A stretch of 64,000 nucleotides of DNA from Knufia peltigerae (GCA_030247855.1 JAPDRN010000060.1:1-64000); one strand, 5' to 3'; shown: positions 30,223 to 42,389, counted from the first letter of the stretch. Translations and numbers: made by a program. Notes: a model not told the origin generated them from the letters alone.

Positions 30223-33200
30223 TCATAGACCTGGACTTGTCGTGGGACTGATGCCGCTGGCATTGAGGTATTCCACAGGCACTTTGGGTACTCGCGGACT
30301 CTGTATGGCTCCAGGCAAGAGGTTTTGACCTCCAGACTGTCCACGTAGCCTTGTAACTTCTCTCGCTCTCTCCTTCTCCTTTTGGCTCTCGCTCTTTCCA
30401 CCAGTGAGACGTCGCATTCCACGTCGCATACCTTGTATACTGAAGGCACCACCTGTTTCGGTGGCAGACGTTGGGGTCGTATACTCCGAAGGCCCTGGTC
30501 CGGAGATACCCTTACCGCCGCCTGCGACTCCAACACTGAGAGAGGGGAATGGGCTGTTCTCTCCGTCAGAGAGCATGGCTTCGTCGTATTGATCCGCGTA
30601 ATCGTCCTGGGATCTGAATGATCCAGTAGGTCCAGGAGAAAACACGCCTGAAGGCTGAGACCCTGAAAATTGATTTGCTGGTGACGTGATAGACCTCGCG
30701 TGCAAGCCAGGCCTACTGTGATTCGTCGGGCTCAATACCGTCTGTATAGCTGGCTTCTTGTTTGTAATTGGCAAAGAAGGCCCCGGTCCTCCAAGCTCGT
30801 CGATTGACGAAAAAGATGTTTGAGTAGTCCCGCTATAAGCGGCCGAAGATTGACTCAATTCATTGCGATGCCCAACACCAGGCAAAGGGCCTGACTCTGT
30901 AATTCCATCAGGGATATTAGCCAAAGAAGATGTTCTTGCAAGACTTTGGCGTAATATGGGAGCAGTTTGCTCATCGTACAAGGCTGTGCTGTGCTCCGTT
31001 AATGTTGGCATAACCATGCTTGACACTCCCAGTTGACTAGTACCGGTAGGAGTGAGCACAAGATCTCCGTCAAGGTCATCGAAAAAGTCGTCGAGACTGT
31101 CGAGTGTATTGACCAAATCGCTGACGTTCGTATCTGCAGCTGTTTCCAAAGAACGAATTGTATCCGCTCTGCTCTGAGATGGGAAATACGAGTCGTTGTA
31201 GCCATCATCGCCTTGGAACTCAACGTCAGGCGTAGCTGTTTCTTGGCCTTTCAATGCATCGGAGTCTCCACAGGTGTAGAATACAGCATGCACATTACGC
31301 CGAGTCATGCTCGAATAGATTGCCGGCATAGGAATAGACCACCCCGACGGTAGTGGGATACCATACAAGCTTTGTGTGCGCTCGTACTCTTTTCGAATTG
31401 CCTTTGCAGAGCCCACTGCCATACTCATGCGCATGTGGTGCTTCTCCATTGGTGTAGCGGCAACCTCCATTATATAATCCAGGACTTCGAGAGCCTGACT
31501 GCAATGTTCAGTCTGCAATAGCCGCAAAAGTGGAGAGATGAGATCTGGACCATGGTTCGTGATAGCTGCGTTCTTCATGTTGACTAGGGGTATCAATTCG
31601 CTCAAAATGTCCATCAGTTTCACCCTGAACCACGGAGTCTTGTTTGTGAGGAGACCAATCATAAAGATCAAGGTTTGAGCATCACGAGCTGGGAAATACG
31701 CAGCCTTCAAGGCTTGGAGCGTGGATGAGAGCATCTCACGACTTGAGATCATGTCTTTGCTGGCAAATTGTCGAAGACATATTGCCAATGCCTCGTGGCC
31801 TTCGGCAGCTGCAACATGGCCTAGGCTCCGAGCTACCTCTAATGAGGTAGAATCGACTGTGTCAATTTCGAAGCTGTGCAAGAATTGTGGTAGATTTGCA
31901 AGCAAATTGTACAGTAGGCGGTCGTCAGTGCCGACCAGGTCGCAATTGGGAAGATGAGCCAGTTTATGCAGGACCGAAAGCGTCTTCTCCAAACTATCGG
32001 CGGACTTGAGACCTTTGTAAAGCAATGGCTGTACGCCTTCGAAACCGCCTTCCCATTTCCCGGGCTGTCCAACGAGCATAGCTTCGGTGACTTCCGTAGA
32101 GGACAAGTCTAGCTTCTCGATAAACTTCTCAAGCATCCCCAATGTCTCATAGAACTCTCTTTCGTGGATGGTACTGAGACAAGCACATGTAGTCCAGAAC
32201 AGTTGTGGATATCGTACGAGAGTCTTTGGTTCCGAAGCCCCAATGACAACCTTTAGAGTTGTCAAAATCTCCATGGAAAATGTCTGGTAATCCGTCTGCT
32301 CGTCTGCGATGGTGTTTGATAACCGGGCGAGCATGTCAGCCAGCATTCTGGCGTCCAGACTGACTGATATGCATCGGAAGACCTGGAAGGAACGGCAAGC
32401 CAAGTGACGCACGGGGCAGATAGAAGCCCAATGCAGGGCTTCCTTTGCCCACGTATCACTGAAGTTCTCGAAAGCCAAATCGAAAATGCTAACGATTTCC
32501 GTGCTGAGGGTGGACATAGCGGGAGGTACCCTGCTGCCCCCATCATCTTCGTCTTTTCTAGTGTTCTTTTCATAAGACCAGCTGATTCTTGCATCATTGG
32601 TTCGGACTGAGTCGACCAGGGTCTCAATCTGTGACTTTGAGGCATACAATACCTGAGGATCAATCTTTGTCGTGACCAGTTCGTGAATCAGGTGTACCAG
32701 CATCTCTCGAGCTTGTTCCTGTACCGAAGTTGTGTAGTGATCCCAGAGAATGAGAACAGTGTGGATGAGTTTGATGGCTTCTTCCTTGGCCAGGGTCACA
32801 GGTGTGACCATTAGATCGACCAGGAAGATGAGGGATACTTGACCTAAAGAGAGCCCGACCTGTTCGTCCGTTAGTCTCATCCAGCGTCCAAGCACAATGA
32901 CAGAATCCCTTACCTGCTTGCTGCCCATTGGAAGCAATGAGCCCAAATCTGCAACATAGGGCAGGTGCCTCGTGTCCGGCATAACGACATCTGCGTGGTT
33001 TTTGTCGTTGACCATGTTTTTCGGCGTCAATTGCAGCATGAAAAATTCAAGCACTCTCGATCCTGCAGGAGTGGACGAGAGATAGACCACTATTTGTTTC
33101 GCATACTCGACAAAGTTTTGGTCACGACGGTCAAGAGAAAGATAGATGATAAAGTCCAGTATAAGCTGCACGTTCCCTGCGTGTGGGCCTGTTGCAAGAG

Positions 33201-36200
33201 CTTGCCACAAAGCCTGAACTTCATTGTGCATGGAACTGCTGGAGCAGATTGTGATTTCAAACATATTTGCCAGAAGCATGTAGGAAACCGCAGTCGGCCC
33301 ATTGGTAATGGGGTCGACTTGAAGCTCGAGAGTCTGCAGCCAGGGCAAGATGGCAACGACCATGTTGCGCTGATGATCGTTCCGTGCAACCTTATAGTGC
33401 AAAGAAAACTCGGAGAAAATCATGAAAGCGATATCTGAGTTTGCTTTCGCAAGACGCTTTGAGTACTCAAATTGGGCTAATTTGTAGACAGCACGCGTTT
33501 TGTCGGATATGCTTATGTCGAATTCTTGCAAGTTCGAACTTTTCTGGAGTCGTTCGTCCAAGGTCCGGATCAGGTGAGCAGACTTCATCCGTATTTCTCT
33601 ATTCTCATTGCCCAGGGTGAACACAATTACGCTGAGGATTTTCCAGAAAGGGAGCGGATACTCCGGTTGTTGTATCAAGACCTCGCAAACCACTCCAAAA
33701 TAACTCTCCAGTGCAGTTGAGGATTCGGTCATGTAGCATTTTTCAATGGCATGTTCGATCAGTCCGAGATGGTCGGGGTTATTCATCAGTAGCAGCTTGA
33801 GTGCTCGCCTGCCGATGGAATGCATTTTATGATTGTTGGTCGCGAAGATGCCGTCAATCCAGGACAGCATACGTGGAACATGGAACGACAGGACAATATT
33901 GCTGTCCGTCACCATATTTATTGGACCAGCACACAGGGCAGCCATCGCACTCAGAGCAGCCACGCGCAGATTGTTCTTCTCCTTCTCAGAGGCTGCATTG
34001 GCATTCATCCGGTCCTGGACATCCCTTGCATGGCTATGGTTAGGATCAAATAAGTTCTGTTCCGCTGAATAACCACACCAGTCTTCCATAAGAGCAAAGG
34101 CGGACTTGCGTGCCTCGAAAGGCATCCAACGAGTAGGAGTTCTGGATCTGTTCACGCCCTCGAAGACTTCTTCAACGAGGCCACAGAAATGGTATCTCAA
34201 TCTTTGAAAACGCCAATCATTCTGTACGTCCGTGTCGCTGAGGAAAATGCGCAGGTCCCGCGTGTAGGTGACCATATTGTGCAATATCCACTCGTCTGTA
34301 TAGATATCCTCGTGACGAAGAAATGCCGCGGTAAGTTTGTAGACGTGGGTGACCTCGGTCCTTAGTCTTTCAGTCTTCTGAGATCTCTGTGGGCTACTGG
34401 GTGTTCTCTGATGATTGATCCTAGCCTTTGCTTCATCGTTGCATGTGATTACCGCGTACTGCAGCGACTCGAGAAGGGTTCTACAGAGCTTCCGGTTAAT
34501 GGAGCCAAGAGCGGTCACCACAGCATCACGAATGGGGTCTGGATGAGCGCCTAACATAGGTATGATGGCTGAGAAGAGGGCCCGCGCAGACCCCAATTTG
34601 TCCTGAGATTGAGTGGCACCTTTGGAAGTTTTCCGAGCGTGAGCAGCGTCCGCAAGCTGACTCTGTGATTGACCTCCAGGGGAATTAAGGGTGACACATG
34701 CCATGATAAGGTAGAGCTTCCACTGTTCGAATAGGACCTCTGCAGAAGTCGCAGAACTACGCCCTTGGATCTTGTTTTCGTAAAGGGCCGGGTTTCCCGT
34801 ACTGATGTCTTTGAAGCTTTCTACGTCGTTCTGCATGAGCATTAATCTTCCGGTAACAGTGCCACGGCAGAGGGCGATAGCATTTGGACACGCATCAAAG
34901 ACGACTCTGATGAGATTCGGGAATGCTTTGAACCAGAGAGTTGAGTCGTAGGACACTTCTGAGCTACAAATCTCAATCAGGGTGCTTTGGTCCGACTTGA
35001 CACGTTTATCCTTTTGCAGTCGGCTTCTTTCTGCAACATTAAGAGCATCTTCATGGAGGTCGAGGATCCGTGATGATTGTGTTTCTAGTAATTTGATGAT
35101 TCTGGATGGTTCATCCTGACCAAGGACTTTGTCGAATTGAAGCACTAGCCGCAACACCTTGACGGCAAAGGCCCGTACTCGACGAGATTGTGAACAGAGG
35201 AAAAAGAGCCCATAAGCCTCGATTTCGTCGACAAGAGGAATGACATTGGTCAGCTCCATCCGCAGTGCTCGATTCGACGGTGGAGTCCCGCGCTCCTTTG
35301 CCTCCGCTGCACTCGCCATCGTCTTTTGTTTCAGCTGTTCTGTCCATATCTGGAGCAGTTCCAGATACAGCGTCAAGGTGGATTCAATGTGTGCCGGTCC
35401 CAAGCGTCCTTCATCGGACATGGTTGAATACTGTGTATCATAAGAAAAGATGAATCTTGGAAACGCAATCGCAACAGCCTGGGCGTGGCCCTGGCGAGCA
35501 ATTGCTTTGAGCGATTGAGTGGCGGAGGAAGCAATGTTTGCTTGGACATGAGCGGATCCGGTGCACAAGAGGCTGATGAGAGGGCTCAAGGGTATGTGAT
35601 CCTTGAAGCAGCGGGGCAGAGCTTGAATTGCCACGTGCAAAAGTTCATAGTATTGCTGCCGCTGGTCGGCAACTGGGACATCTGGAGAACGATTCAAGGT
35701 GAAAGCATCGACCAAAGGTGTCTTCGGAGTCAAGCTGGCGGGTGAGGAGAATTTCTCGTTGAGAGTAGCCTGACCACCAAAGGTATTGTCACATAGGATT
35801 GTTATCTTTCCCAAAGTTTCGCAAAATTGCAAATAATACTGCCGTGCGCTCTCGTCGAGATTCGAAACGTTGACCGGCACAGACGACGAGGTTTCGTCTT
35901 CAAAAGTCGATTTGACTGGTGTACCGAGATCCACGCTGGTCTTCAGGCTGCTCTGGGGAGAGGATGGAAGTCCCTCAAAGGTAGGCGATTGGATGCTGAA
36001 AACGGGAAATGGAGGCGCGACCTGATCGGCTCGCTCTAGGTCAGACATAATGGCCAGAAAGCCGCGAATGCCTACGACCATTCTTTCTGGCTCCATGTTC
36101 TCAATTTTAAGTGGACGATTTGATTGAAACATGTCGGAGTGGACCATCGGAAAGATAATGGATCTGAAACATATGTCCTGAGCAGCATATCCCAGAATAC

Positions 36201-38202
36201 GGATAAGTTGAACCAAGGGCGTCGCTACAGCTGGATCCGAGCCAATGTGCGTTCTCCGACCTTGTGGAAGGGCCAGCTTGATGACTTCGTCCAAGCGACG
36301 TACTCTGAGATTGGCTGGTTCGACCACACGTGCAAGATAGGTCCATGTCAGCTGGCAGATGGCCTGCAAAGCAGGACCACGGGTGGTTCTGTCTTTGAGC
36401 TTGTTGCCGAAACTTTGAACCATTGGCAGCCATTGTGCAGAGAATGTTTCTAATGGAGAGACACAGAGGAGTACAATAGAAAGTGGGAAGCCGATGGCCC
36501 AATGACGGACCTTGACGATCATATTGGACAAGCGAGCATTGATAACCTCAATGAAGCTGACCCACATTGGGATTCCCTGGAAAACGTCAGGATGGCTAGC
36601 GACCACCGTCAACAAGCGCACAAATAGATGACAGTACGCCTGCTTGACGCGAGGCCCATGAGCATCGGAGAAACGGCTCGCAAGACTTCTCAAGAATTCA
36701 CACACACTTGGCGCAGCTTCTCTGGTAGCAGCAATGTGCAGATGACGCATGCTTAGGAGCAGTAATTCGAGTCGAGATTCGAATTCTCTGGCGGTTGTTG
36801 TTTGCTGGCTTTTGGCGAATTCCTGCTGCCACACGTCAAGCTGCTGCGTATAGCGACCGGAGACATTTAGGAAATCCACCCGACTCATATGACCCAAAAC
36901 CTGGCCATATATTCTCCAGTTTGCTAGTCTGATACTGGAGCAGAGGATCTGTGTCGGTTCAACTTCCTTTATCTGAGTAAACACAATATCCTCAAGTTTA
37001 TACGCCAAGTCTGGAGTGATGGCTTCCAAATTACTTTGCTCAAAGATAGCAATCAAGACTCGACACAGAATGTAGACAGAGATTGTGGCCCTGCGATCTG
37101 CCAGAATATATTCCTGTGTCAGGCTGTCCTCTAATGAGCCTTCCGTGCCCGTCTGAGGGAACCCGGACTCTCCTGGGACTTGTAACGGCTCCGTATGCCG
37201 TCTCGGTAACGTGGCCGGGAGCGAAGAGACGGAAAACGTGGCGCCCAGGCCCTGTTGCAGCCGTTGCTGGTAGACTTGTTTCTTTAGACTGGCAGCGATA
37301 TCACCCTTGCCTTTGCGCCATAGCATCAGACTATCGACCAGAGGTTTTGGCCCTTGACGAGAGATATGACCCAGGGACGATATCAGCTGGTCAAAGGCAG
37401 CATCCACCCCCGGAGCACAGGCTTGCTCTACCGGTGTTGTGACTGTGTCGACAAGAGAGAGACAGTGATTGATTCTCTGATCGGCTCGTAGCACGAAGGC
37501 ATGGAACAGATGATGTAGAGCATACTCCCCTGGCGTGCGTGGCTCTTGGTGAGCACTTGACGAGTTGTATGCATGGCCGCGTCGCGTTCTCGAATGCTCT
37601 TTGCGCCTCCGGGGCTGGGCTGAGAGAGAGTCGGGCTGTGACACTTGAACATCAATCATCGAGTCGATGGAGTGGCCTTGAGTGTGGCCTTGGAAAGATG
37701 AGACTGGGCTTGCGAAAGTGGATTGACCTTCTCCAGTAGAGTATTGCCCTCTCCGTCCCACGGTCGGATATCTCGCATTATTTGAGGCATTCAGTAAGGA
37801 CTCGGGCGACAGAGGACTTGCGGACGTGGGCGAGTTGAAGGATGGATTTCTTGAATGCTGAAGGCCATGTATCACCGATGTTTGTCGATGATGGCCATAA
37901 CTGTTCGATGTGCGTCGCTGCAGACCACTGTCCACGGCAGATGTACCTCTTGAGCTCACACTGCCATCCTGCCCAGGCCCAGCAGGCTGCACCGAGCCAG
38001 CGCGTGAGGATGACACATAGCTGGCCCCATATCCTTGTGTCGCAGACTGTTGCGGTCTTCCTCTTGAAACATCCCTTGTGTGGATGGGCGCAGCCAGCGG
38101 TGGACGAACGGTGGATGACGGTGGGGAGATCTGTTCAGGGCCAGGACCATCGAGGGCAAAGTTTGGGGTCTCGCTTGACGCGGGATGAGCATCTGAGGAC
38201 AT
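30223..38202 (-). CDS. TAO3: Cell morphogenesis scaffold Tao3/Pag1 (Furry, Mor2 family)
   Basis: Giant HEAT/ARM-type scaffold that activates NDR kinase (Cbk1/Orb6) in the RAM/MOR network, needed for polarity and cell separation. Single exon, 2659 residues from ATG 38202. The first 230 residues are disordered (Ser/Pro/Gln). The conserved Furry N-terminal domain starts at GEYALHHLFHAFVLRADQRI; repeats continue to about residue 2250 with segments such as RLANWRIYGQVLGHMSRVDFL, VSYDSTLWFKAFPNLIRVVF and DRRDQNFVEYAKQIVVYLSS. The last 400 residues are again low-complexity. The frame stays open up to 38310, but there it begins with GTG inside the sequence GTGAGT, a perfect splice donor preceded by ATGATGCCCAATA. 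A spliced first exon or 5'-UTR intron is therefore likely, and the true N-terminus may differ by a few residues. Confidence 0.93.
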   Translation of the reverse strand: MSSDAHPASSETPNFALDGPGPEQISPPSSTVRPPLAAPIHTRDVSRGRPQQSATQGYGASYVSSSRAGSVQPAGPGQDGSVSSRGTSAVDSGLQRRTSNSYGHHRQTSVIHGLQHSRNPSFNSPTSASPLSPESLLNASNNARYPTVGRRGQYSTGEGQSTFASPVSSFQGHTQGHSIDSMIDVQVSQPDSLSAQPRRRKEHSRTRRGHAYNSSSAHQEPRTPGEYALHHLFHAFVLRADQRINHCLSLVDTVTTPVEQACAPGVDAAFDQLISSLGHISRQGPKPLVDSLMLWRKGKGDIAASLKKQVYQQRLQQGLGATFSVSSLPATLPRRHTEPLQVPGESGFPQTGTEGSLEDSLTQEYILADRRATISVYILCRVLIAIFEQSNLEAITPDLAYKLEDIVFTQIKEVEPTQILCSSIRLANWRIYGQVLGHMSRVDFLNVSGRYTQQLDVWQQEFAKSQQTTTAREFESRLELLLLSMRHLHIAATREAAPSVCEFLRSLASRFSDAHGPRVKQAYCHLFVRLLTVVASHPDVFQGIPMWVSFIEVINARLSNMIVKVRHWAIGFPLSIVLLCVSPLETFSAQWLPMVQSFGNKLKDRTTRGPALQAICQLTWTYLARVVEPANLRVRRLDEVIKLALPQGRRTHIGSDPAVATPLVQLIRILGYAAQDICFRSIIFPMVHSDMFQSNRPLKIENMEPERMVVGIRGFLAIMSDLERADQVAPPFPVFSIQSPTFEGLPSSPQSSLKTSVDLGTPVKSTFEDETSSSVPVNVSNLDESARQYYLQFCETLGKITILCDNTFGGQATLNEKFSSPASLTPKTPLVDAFTLNRSPDVPVADQRQQYYELLHVAIQALPRCFKDHIPLSPLISLLCTGSAHVQANIASSATQSLKAIARQGHAQAVAIAFPRFIFSYDTQYSTMSDEGRLGPAHIESTLTLYLELLQIWTEQLKQKTMASAAEAKERGTPPSNRALRMELTNVIPLVDEIEAYGLFFLCSQSRRVRAFAVKVLRLVLQFDKVLGQDEPSRIIKLLETQSSRILDLHEDALNVAERSRLQKDKRVKSDQSTLIEICSSEVSYDSTLWFKAFPNLIRVVFDACPNAIALCRGTVTGRLMLMQNDVESFKDISTGNPALYENKIQGRSSATSAEVLFEQWKLYLIMACVTLNSPGGQSQSQLADAAHARKTSKGATQSQDKLGSARALFSAIIPMLGAHPDPIRDAVVTALGSINRKLCRTLLESLQYAVITCNDEAKARINHQRTPSSPQRSQKTERLRTEVTHVYKLTAAFLRHEDIYTDEWILHNMVTYTRDLRIFLSDTDVQNDWRFQRLRYHFCGLVEEVFEGVNRSRTPTRWMPFEARKSAFALMEDWCGYSAEQNLFDPNHSHARDVQDRMNANAASEKEKNNLRVAALSAMAALCAGPINMVTDSNIVLSFHVPRMLSWIDGIFATNNHKMHSIGRRALKLLLMNNPDHLGLIEHAIEKCYMTESSTALESYFGVVCEVLIQQPEYPLPFWKILSVIVFTLGNENREIRMKSAHLIRTLDERLQKSSNLQEFDISISDKTRAVYKLAQFEYSKRLAKANSDIAFMIFSEFSLHYKVARNDHQRNMVVAILPWLQTLELQVDPITNGPTAVSYMLLANMFEITICSSSSMHNEVQALWQALATGPHAGNVQLILDFIIYLSLDRRDQNFVEYAKQIVVYLSSTPAGSRVLEFFMLQLTPKNMVNDKNHADVVMPDTRHLPYVADLGSLLPMGSKQVRDSVIVLGRWMRLTDEQVGLSLGQVSLIFLVDLMVTPVTLAKEEAIKLIHTVLILWDHYTTSVQEQAREMLVHLIHELVTTKIDPQVLYASKSQIETLVDSVRTNDARISWSYEKNTRKDEDDGGSRVPPAMSTLSTEIVSIFDLAFENFSDTWAKEALHWASICPVRHLACRSFQVFRCISVSLDARMLADMLARLSNTIADEQTDYQTFSMEILTTLKVVIGASEPKTLVRYPQLFWTTCACLSTIHEREFYETLGMLEKFIEKLDLSSTEVTEAMLVGQPGKWEGGFEGVQPLLYKGLKSADSLEKTLSVLHKLAHLPNCDLVGTDDRLLYNLLANLPQFLHSFEIDTVDSTSLEVARSLGHVAAAEGHEALAICLRQFASKDMISSREMLSSTLQALKAAYFPARDAQTLIFMIGLLTNKTPWFRVKLMDILSELIPLVNMKNAAITNHGPDLISPLLRLLQTEHCSQALEVLDYIMEVAATPMEKHHMRMSMAVGSAKAIRKEYERTQSLYGIPLPSGWSIPMPAIYSSMTRRNVHAVFYTCGDSDALKGQETATPDVEFQGDDGYNDSYFPSQSRADTIRSLETAADTNVSDLVNTLDSLDDFFDDLDGDLVLTPTGTSQLGVSSMVMPTLTEHSTALYDEQTAPILRQSLARTSSLANIPDGITESGPLPGVGHRNELSQSSAAYSGTTQTSFSSIDELGGPGPSLPITNKKPAIQTVLSPTNHSRPGLHARSITSPANQFSGSQPSGVFSPGPTGSFRSQDDYADQYDEAMLSDGENSPFPSLSVGVAGGGKGISGPGPSEYTTPTSATETGGAFSIQGMRRGMRRLTGGKSESQKEKERAREVTRLRGQSGGQNLLPGAIQSPRVPKVPVEYLNASGISPTTSPGL

Positions 38203-40257
38203 TGAATGCGTGAGATCAGCATGTGCTCGTATGTAGGTGTCGTCGCTGGGGGCGGTAGGGAAACTGCACGAATGCTTGGTGGTAGCGGAAGGGTTCCGGA
38301 CTCGACTCACTATTGGGCATCATTTTTTGCCGAAGACCGACAGGACGAGAGGCGCAGATACAGAGACTCCGTCATTGCGTTGCACCCGAGTCCAGGCCGA
38401 GAATGGGTGAAGGAGAGGAAGGGAAGCAGAGGGAGATGGTATGGAGTATGTTGGCTGAATTTACTCGGTAAGGGAGGTGAATTTTAGTCCCCGTTGTCGA
38501 AATAGACGAGGTCAAACAGACTGAAAAAGAATGGAACGAACCCTCACCCAATCACACGGCAACAGCCACAGTACGGTCAAGAAGAACACCAGGGATATCT
38601 ATATTCTATACTGAACAAACCCCTATGGCCACCTTGTGAGGATGGATATGTGTTTCCATATGTTAGTGTGTGTGTGGTGTAGGACGATTTAGTGCCATCG
38701 ATGTCATATTTGTTTCTCACGGACCCTACAGATGGACTGAGCCATGTGCTACACCCAGCGATTCGCCGATGGACAGGAACAACTATCGAATCAAAGTCAT
38801 CTTGGGGGCGAGACTGACGGGTGATGGAAACGGGGGTGGCGCCAATCGATTCACGTCCAGCCTGCACAGATTCTTTTTAGTCTGAGAGCACGGAGTATGG
38901 CGTCCAGGAGATCATCTTGCAGCCTCGGGATCAGGAGAAAGGAACGCCTAGGGAGAGACCAATTCCACCGTGATTTTAACATGGTGAAAACACACCGAGA
39001 TGAGAATGAAGAGACCATACCGATACGAGTATATGGATCTAGGTATGGATAGTCTACGGAGTACTGAGATAGTGATTCATCATACTCGGTACACTCCTTG
39101 CAAACTGTATTGTATGTAAGATGGAAAATGCCGCGATCGAGGCTGACTGTGTCTGATCAAACTGCTCACCTGTACGAGTTACGGAATACTCTGCACTCCG
39201 TAGACCGTAGCCTAATCTCATGTCCCGGAAGGATGTGGTGGAGGCCTGAGAGCCGGCATGGATGGTGATGGAATTGCAGGGAACAGGTACCTGAATAGTG
39301 CAAGTCTGTGGGTGAGTGGGTGGTCTTCTCCGTAGTCGTAGTGTACTGTAGGTAAGCCCCCCTGGGGGTACTCGTACAGTACCTGGGTAGGAACCCGGGG
39401 AGACCCAAATATTGTAGTTCCAGGTGGCACTGACACCTGGACACCTCACCTAATCCCCAGGGTTTTCCTGATGCCGTTCGCTGTAGTAGTTGTCAATGGG
39501 AAGGTTACAGTGTCCATACAGAGTATCTTTGCCACTTGACTCTCACCCACATCAACTTCCGCTGAAGTGTCGATGGCGACAAGCCTTACTCCACGGCCCC
39601 AAATTGGTCCTGTCCATAGGCACAGAGTACCTGTGCAGCAAATGTGCAAAGGCACAGTGCTACATACCGTAAAGTGTACCACGAAATGCATCCGAACTGC
39701 GTCCGATATTCGCAGGTGTCAAAAAGTCTCTCCGCTCCCACATTGTAACAATTCCGCAGTCTGGCCATTGCTTCCACCGTCGCCCCTCAGCTCCTCCCTC
39801 TGCCGTTCCATGTTCTCGTTGCCCCCGATCCACGACCCGATACCCTCTCCATTGCCATCCGGGGTGTCTTGGACAAGCGATCGCTACAACAAAGTTGATA
39901 TTCTCACCCACTTGATTGCAATCTGTCCTTTCTCTTCATCTCACCTCTCACTCAACACCACGATATTTATATCCAACCGCCTGAAAACTCAGCTTCATCG
40001 CACATAGTGGCACATCAGCTTCTTATCTCATCGTTCCCCCAGCCCACTCCAGCCCACCTGCACCTTGGCACATCAGGCCACACACGGTTATTTGCCCACC
40101 GAGAGGGGTCTCCACGGCGTAATCTGTCCTTGTTCCTTTAAATTGGCCTGCGTCCTTTGTCGCGCTGATCGTCTCCAACGAGCGCCCTTCTCAATCCAAA
40201 CTTTGTAGAAGAACAATCCTCTCCTTGCCCTCCGTTGAGCCACTTCAATCGCTCACC
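38203..40257. promoter_or_regulatory. Long divergent spacer, TAO3-like/CPR
   Basis: 2.05 kb between two divergent genes. It has a TACGGAGTA site at 39055-39063, close variants at 38887 and 39188, and C/T-rich tracts just before the reductase start (39780-40250), typical of strong fungal housekeeping promoters. No supported coding frame. Confidence 0.5.
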
Positions 40258-42389
40258 ATGGCTCAAGTCGACACTCTGGACATTATTGTCCTGGTGGTGC
40301 TCCTGGTGGGTAGCATTGCCTACTTCACCAAGGGCACCTACTGGGGTGTCCCCAAGGACCCCTATGCCACCTCTGCCATGAACGGCAGTGCCGCAAAGAA
40401 AGGTTCCCGCAATATTGTGGAAAAGATGGATGAATTGAACAAGAATTGTGTCATCTTCTACGGTTCGCAGACTGGTACCGCTGAGGACTATGCTTCTCGT
40501 CTGGCCAAGGAAGGACATGCCCGCTTCGGCCTCAGCACCATGACCGCGGATTTGGAAGATTATGACTATGAGAACCTTGACAGTTTTCCAGACGACAAGA
40601 TTGCTTTCTTCGTCATGGCTACTTACGGCGAGGGTGAGCCTACGGACAACGCTGTCGAATTCTGGGAGTTCATCAACAGCGACCCTCCCTCCTTTTCCAA
40701 CGATTCCGAAGACAAACCATTGGGCAACCTGAAGTACGTCGCTTTTGGCCTAGGAAACAACACATATGAGCACTACAACTTGATGGTTCGCAATTTGGAC
40801 AAGATTCTGACCAAGCTGGGTGCAAAGAGAATCGGTGACGCCGGCGAAGGTGACGACGGTGCTGGTACCATGGAAGAAGACTTCTTGGCCTGGAAAGAGC
40901 CCATGTGGGCTGCTCTGGCCAAAGAAATGGGTCTTGAGGAACGCGAAGCCGTCTACGAACCAGTCTTTTCTGTTGAAGAGCGAGAAGATCTTTCAGCGGA
41001 AGATGACACTGTCTATCTTGGTGAGCCCAACAAGAACCACCTAGAGGGCTCGCAGAAAGGACCTTACAATGCCCACAACCCATTCATCGCACCCATTGCC
41101 GAATCCCGTGAGCTCTTCACCGTCAAGGATCGCAACTGTCTTCACATGGAGATCGATGTTTCTGGCTCAGGATTGTCGTACACCACTGGTGATCATATCG
41201 CAGTTTGGCCCACCAACGCAGGCATGGAAGTCGATCGTTTCTTGAAGACTTTTGGTTTGGATGGGAAGAGACACACGGTCATCAACATGAAGGGTTTGGA
41301 TCCCACGGCCAAGGTGCCTTTCCCCGTTCCGACCACCTACGATGCCGCTGTCCGTTACCACATGGAAATCTGCGCCCCGGTCTCCCGTCAATTCTTGTCC
41401 ACCCTCGCTGCCTTCGCTCCCGACGAGGCGTCCAAGAAGGAAATGACCCGATTGGGCTCAGACGCTGATTACTTCAAAGAGAAGGCTGCCTCGCAAATGC
41501 TCAACATCGCCCAGATTGTCTCGTCCGTCAGTTCTGAACCCTGGTCCGCGGTTCCATTCTCCGCCCTGGTCGAAGGTCTCACCAAGCTTCAACCACGTTA
41601 CTACTCTATCTCATCGTCGTCCTTGGTACAGCCAAACAAGATCTCCATCACCGCCGTTGTCGAGTCGATACGCGTTCCAGGTGCTGGTCACATTGTCAAG
41701 GGCGTCACCACCAATTACCTTCTCGCCCTCAAACAGAAGCAAAACGGCGACCCCGAACCATCCCCACACGGTCTGACCTACTCGATTACCGGTCCACGCA
41801 ACAAGTATGATGGTATCCATGTCCCGGTGCACGTCCGTCACTCCAACTTCAAATTGCCATCCAACCCTTCCAAGCCTGTCATCATGGTTGGTCCTGGTAC
41901 AGGTGTTGCTCCTTTCCGTGGATTCGTTCAAGAACGTGCCGAGCAAGCTAAGAAGGGCGAGGAAGTCGGCACAACGGTTCTCTTCTACGGCTGCAGAAGA
42001 TCGACCGAGGACTGGCTTTACAAGGCGGAGTGGGATGTAAGTCGTACCTGCTAATGTTTTCTTTCCTACATGTGACTAACTTTGCTCAACAGGAATTCAA
42101 GAAGGCTCTAGGTGACAAACTCATCATCTTCAACGCGTTCTCCCGAGAAACCTCCAAGAAAGTCTACGTCCAACATCTGATCAAGGAAAACGGAAAGCTG
42201 ATTAACGATCTACTCCAACAAAAGGCCAACTTCTACGTCTGTGGCGATGCAGCTCACATGGCTCGAGAAGTTAATGATGTTTTGGGACAAATCATTGCTA
42301 CTGAAAGAGGAGTGGACGAGAAGAAGGCAGAACAAGTGGTCAAGAGCATGCGCAGCAGTGGTGTGTATCAGGAAGATGTGTGGTCGTAG
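40258..42389 (+). CDS. cprA: NADPH-cytochrome P450 reductase
   Basis: ER-anchored diflavin reductase that passes electrons from NADPH through FAD and FMN to microsomal P450s, including the sterol 14-demethylase. Exons 40258-42036 and 42093-42389 give 691 residues. ATG 40258 sits in CACCATGGC. The N-terminal anchor is about residues 8-23 (DIIVLVVLLVGSIAYF). FMN domain: FYGSQTGTAEDYASRLAKEG, ATYGEGEPTDNA and FGLGNNTYEHYN. FAD/connecting domain: RELFTVKDRNCLHMEI, TGDHIAVWPTNAG, RYYSISSSSL and KGVTTNYLLAL. NADPH domain: GPGTGVAPFRGF, FYGCRRSTEDWLYKAEWDEF (across the intron), FYVCGDAAHMAREV, and the aromatic C-terminus YQEDVWS, whose Trp stacks on FAD. All cofactor motifs are intact. It is the natural partner of the P450 at 54-1809, although the two are not clustered. 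Confidence 0.97.
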
